Positions 5,046-6,948 of a stretch of DNA of 6,948 nt are shown one piece after another. Under the pieces are notes generated by a model. It was not told where the DNA came from, searched no databases, and saw only the letters and a list, made by a program, of their open reading frames with translations. Source of the stretch: Clostridium_AD sp051278035 (GTDB lineage Bacteria > Bacillota > Clostridia > Clostridiales > Clostridiaceae); the NCBI RefSeq assembly GCF_051278035.1, contig NZ_JBNMNU010000206.1:1-6948 (forward strand), written 5' to 3'. The position numbers were made by a program, and so were the translations under genes. Position 1 is the stretch's first letter, and each line of letters begins with the position of its first letter.

Positions 5046-5342
5046 ATGCAAAATTTTATTAAAATTATGATTATTATTATTATAAGTAATCTGGTAGGTT
5101 TTGGGTTTCTTGTTAATGGAGAAATAGGATTAAAAAAAATGAAAAAACAGTTTAGCAAGTCAAACTGTGATGTATCGGAAATGGAAAGAAAAAAGCGTCT
5201 CCCATATATGATATCGGAGATGGAAAGAAAAAAACGTCTCCCATTTATAATATATAAATTAATAGGGTGTTTTATTCCTATAATTACTGCATTAATCATT
5301 ATAATATTAGTTTACAATGAGATAATTATACTTAATAGTTAG
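5046..5342 (+). CDS. Small two-helix membrane protein with 13-residue tandem repeat
   Basis: This 98-residue protein is not recognised as a known family. It has a hydrophobic segment at about 4-26, a strongly basic middle and a second hydrophobic segment at about 70-92. The middle holds two adjacent copies of a 13-residue unit, SEMERKKRLPYMI (44-56) and SEMERKKRLPFII (57-69). With two helices the repeat loop would sit on one side of the membrane, and its net charge makes the cytoplasmic side likely. The start ATG follows AGGGGGA about 5 bases upstream. A candidate terminator lies just behind it. The frame is supported by RBS, length and the in-frame repeat. The role is unknown; a small membrane-interacting peptide or a sensor of the adjacent proteins are possibilities only. 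Confidence 0.7.
   Translation: MQNFIKIMIIIIISNLVGFGFLVNGEIGLKKMKKQFSKSNCDVSEMERKKRLPYMISEMERKKRLPFIIYKLIGCFIPIITALIIIILVYNEIIILNS
5173..5250 (+). repeat. 39-bp in-frame tandem duplication
   Basis: The units 5173-5211 and 5212-5250 are identical at 35 of 39 positions. The length is 13 codons, so the frame is kept. The first three differences are silent or conservative (GAA/GAG, AAG/AAA, Tyr/Phe); the last replaces Met with Ile. Confidence 0.9.
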
Positions 5343-5343
5343 G

Positions 5344-5396
5344 AAAAAGTATATGGGCTTGTCTGTTTACGAGAAGTCCATTTTATATTCTTTTAT
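5344..5396 (+). terminator. Probable rho-independent terminator
   Basis: TGGGCTT (5354-5360) pairs with AAGTCCA (5374-5380), 7 bp with one G-U, preceded by an A-rich run (AAAAAG) and followed by the T-rich TTTTATATTCTTTT. It lies right after the tandem-repeat gene and before the next gene. Confidence 0.55.
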
Positions 5397-5468
5397 CCTC
5401 ATTATTGTCTAACATAGCCTTATAAATAAAGTATATAATTATAATTATCAAATTTAAGGGGTGGTTTT

Positions 5469-5885
5469 GTGTTGAAAAATAAAACTTTAATTTTAGTTTT
5501 ATTGTTGTTTATCTCTATTGTTTTTAATGGTTATCTTTTCAATGGCATATCTAAAAATAATACTCAACAAATAACAAATAATGATATTAAATCTCAACTC
5601 TCCTTTTTAGGTGCAAGTCTAGGAGGTTTAAAGAGGGATGACAATTTAAGGTTTATGACCTCAACAATAGGATCAGTTTTCTGGTTGTCTCGTTCGTCAA
5701 ATAATATTGATGGTAACACTACGGAATTATTCCAAGAGTTAACCAATTTATTTATTAATTCAGATGTGGATAAAATATATAAAAACAAAATAACACTATC
5801 ACAATTAATTAATACATTAGCTACCACACCAAATGATAAAAAAACTAAAATGAGCTTAAGGAATTTAATTAACACATTAAATTAA
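5469..5885 (+). CDS. N-terminally anchored or secreted protein of unknown function
   Basis: This protein of 138 residues (137 if TTG at 5472 is used) has no recognised family. The N-terminus is a classical signal or anchor: KNK, then a hydrophobic stretch at about 7-26, followed by a polar domain rich in Asn, Thr and Ser. There is no lipobox cysteine, so it is not a lipoprotein; an uncleaved anchor or ordinary signal peptide remains open. The C-terminal part repeats a short wording, SQLINTLATT (111-120) and LRNLINTLN (130-138). The RBS AAGGGG (5456-5461) fits both GTG 5469 (7 bases) and TTG 5472 (10 bases). It probably stands as its own transcription unit between a terminator and the sigma-gene promoter. 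Low-complexity composition matches its AT-rich neighbours. Confidence 0.65.
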   Translation: MLKNKTLILVLLLFISIVFNGYLFNGISKNNTQQITNNDIKSQLSFLGASLGGLKRDDNLRFMTSTIGSVFWLSRSSNNIDGNTTELFQELTNLFINSDVDKIYKNKITLSQLINTLATTPNDKKTKMSLRNLINTLN

Positions 5886-5932
5886 TATTGTGTTACTTTT
5901 ACATTAGCTGTATTTATTAAAATACCACTTAA

Positions 5933-5941
5933 TGGTATAAT
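5933..5941 (+). promoter_or_regulatory. Extended -10 promoter upstream of the sigma factor
   Basis: TGGTATAAT is a perfect extended -10, identical to the one before the deaminase gene. No consensus -35 is seen (TTTATT at 5913-5918). It would give a leader of about 190 bases before ATG 6138, or about 70 before ATG 6021. Confidence 0.55.
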
Positions 5942-6137
5942 ATCCATATAATCAAGAAAAATATTTGAATGTGAATATATGTTAGAAATAACACTGAAAA
6001 ATTTAAATTAAGAGAATTCAATGAAAAAAAGGGTATGGATTTTGTTGCTGTTGAAATCATTGGTCATTGACATGCTATTATTTTTGAAATGGTTTTCTGA
6101 AATCCTCTCATATATTATTAACTTAAGGAGAAAAGTA

Positions 6138-6704
6138 ATGAAGTTTATTGATGTATTTAAATCTAACAAAAGAAAAAAAGCTTTTGAAGAACAGATGTCT
6201 ATAGTATATAAGGAGTTATATAAATTTATATACTCTATTATAAAAAACCAGAATTTAGCTGAGGATATACTTCAACAGACCTTAATGAAAGCTTATGAAA
6301 AGTTTGATACAATTGAAGATATAAAAAAATTTAAACCATGGATTTTTACAATAGCGAAGAATGAGAGTTTGTCATGGATTAGAAAATATAATAGGGAAAT
6401 TCCTAGTGAAGATACTTACTTAGAGTTATTAGGTAATTCCTCAGAAGATATTCCAGAAGAATTATTGATAAAACGGGAAACAAATGAGCAGATAAAACAA
6501 TCTATTAAAATGTTAAATCCTGTTGATCAAGAGATAATATATTTAAGATATTACTGTGATTTGAATTTAAATGAAATAGCATTGATACTAAACTTAAATA
6601 TAAACACTGTTAAAACAAAACATAAAAGGGCGAAAAACAAGATATATACACATCTTATATGCGCTGATCCTTCTTTTGAAGTTGCGGCAACAGTTTTAGA
6701 TTAA
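6138..6704 (+). CDS. ECF-type sigma-70 family sigma factor
   Basis: This 188-residue RNA polymerase sigma factor of the extracytoplasmic-function type directs transcription in response to an envelope or stress signal. Region 2 spans about 17-86 (LAEDILQQTLMKAYEKF, FKPWIFTIAKNESLSWIRK), followed by an acidic linker. Region 4 spans about 117-171 with the helix-turn-helix LNEIALILNLNINTVKTKHK (144-163). I start at ATG 6138, which has AAGGAG 9 bases upstream (6125-6130). An in-frame ATG at 6021 would add 39 residues with a strongly hydrophobic stretch, but its RBS is weak. The C-terminus LICADPSFEVAATVLD is unusual and recurs in diverged form downstream. A partner gene begins at 6835, as expected for a sigma and anti-sigma pair. 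Confidence 0.88.
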   Translation: MKFIDVFKSNKRKKAFEEQMSIVYKELYKFIYSIIKNQNLAEDILQQTLMKAYEKFDTIEDIKKFKPWIFTIAKNESLSWIRKYNREIPSEDTYLELLGNSSEDIPEELLIKRETNEQIKQSIKMLNPVDQEIIYLRYYCDLNLNEIALILNLNINTVKTKHKRAKNKIYTHLICADPSFEVAATVLD

Positions 6705-6757
6705 GATAATTTACAAAAAAATGAAACTTTTTAAAAAAAACATTATCTAATATATAA

Positions 6758-6838
6758 GAGGCCCAGCTTATATGTGTTGATGCATATTTTGAAGTTGCTG
6801 CGATGGGTTATAGACTAAAAAGAGGTGAAATAATATGA
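6758..6838 (+). pseudogene. Remnant C-terminus of a second sigma factor gene
   Basis: This frame reads AQLICVDAYFEVAAMG then YRLKRGEII and ends at TGA 6836-6838. It matches the C-terminus of the intact sigma factor (LICADPSFEVAA). At DNA level 6654-6690 and 6767-6803 agree at 30 of 37 positions, and three of the seven differences are silent. The offset is 113 bases, so the copy is in another frame and is closed upstream by TAA at 6755-6757. Its stop overlaps the start of the next gene as ATGA, the usual coupling of a sigma gene with its anti-sigma partner. I infer that this is what is left of the partner's original sigma gene, or of a tandem paralog. Confidence 0.6.
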
Positions 6839-6948
6839 AGCAAAATAATGTAGATAGAATTATAAAAGATACGTATACAGAGTTTAATAGCGAATTGGAT
6901 ATTCATTCAGATATTAAAATTCCTGAATTTAATACCATAATGAATAAA
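6835..6948 (+). CDS. Start of the sigma partner gene, probable anti-sigma factor, partial
   Basis: 38 codons from ATG 6835 run to the window edge, so the 3' part is missing. The protein starts MKQNNVDRIIKDTYTEFNSE and continues with an acidic, soluble stretch containing IKIPEFNTIMNK. AGAGGTG (6820-6826) lies 8 bases before the start, and the ATG overlaps the stop of the sigma-tail remnant (ATGA). Position directly behind an ECF sigma gene and a short cytosolic N-terminus fit an anti-sigma factor or DUF4179-like membrane protein whose transmembrane part would lie outside the window. This is inferred from context; the visible part carries no diagnostic motif. Confidence 0.6.
   Translation, partial: MKQNNVDRIIKDTYTEFNSELDIHSDIKIPEFNTIMNK

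Noticed and set aside
6067..6095. TTGACA at 6067-6072 as a second promoter for the sigma gene.
   Set aside because: No -10-like hexamer lies 16-18 bases downstream, and no typical ECF autoregulatory promoter pair was seen.
6704..6748. Inverted repeat AGATAAT/ATTATCT after the sigma stop as a terminator.
   Set aside because: Seven AT-rich pairs across a 31-base loop are unstable, and a terminator here would separate the sigma gene from its partner.

Overview
This is a very AT-rich window with strong purine-rich ribosome binding sites (AGGAGG, GGGG-type) and sigma-A-like promoters, several of them extended -10 (TGnTATAAT). It also holds rubredoxin, a single-cluster ferredoxin and a PadR regulator. 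Together these point to a low-GC anaerobic Firmicute, most likely Clostridium or a close relative. The genes are small and unrelated in function, and gene remnants and a transposase lie among them, so this looks like a chromosomal accessory region that has been rearranged.

Left part (1-2150): a truncated two-helix membrane protein gene (minus) and a blasticidin-S-deaminase-like cytidine deaminase (minus) are transcribed away from a PadR-type repressor (plus). The repressor gene is followed after 4 bases by a four-helix membrane protein gene. The PadR promoter is near-consensus (TTGACA-17-TACAAT) and carries two inverted repeats that look like autoregulatory operators.

Middle part (2151-3771): about 400 bases of decayed coding sequence come first: a frameshifted tail resembling an MFS transporter, then an orphan fragment ending in a terminator-like hairpin. 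Next is a plausible promoter feeding a strongly structured stretch of RNA of no class I can assign. A second promoter ends in a (AAAT)6 microsatellite and leads into rubredoxin, ferredoxin and a small cupin gene, which appear to form one operon closed by a perfect 17-bp terminator stem. The two iron proteins are an electron-transfer pair typical of anaerobes; what the cupin contributes is unknown.

Right part (3772-6948): an intact-looking IS1595/ISXO2-type transposase without recognisable terminal repeats, a small two-helix membrane protein whose cytoplasmic or loop segment is a 13-residue perfect-frame tandem repeat, an N-terminally anchored protein of unknown function, and an ECF-type sigma factor followed by the start of a probable anti-sigma or partner gene. 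Between the sigma gene and its partner lies a diverged second copy of the sigma C-terminal coding sequence, out of frame with the first. It still overlaps the partner's start codon by ATGA, which is evidence that a tandem sigma paralog once stood there.
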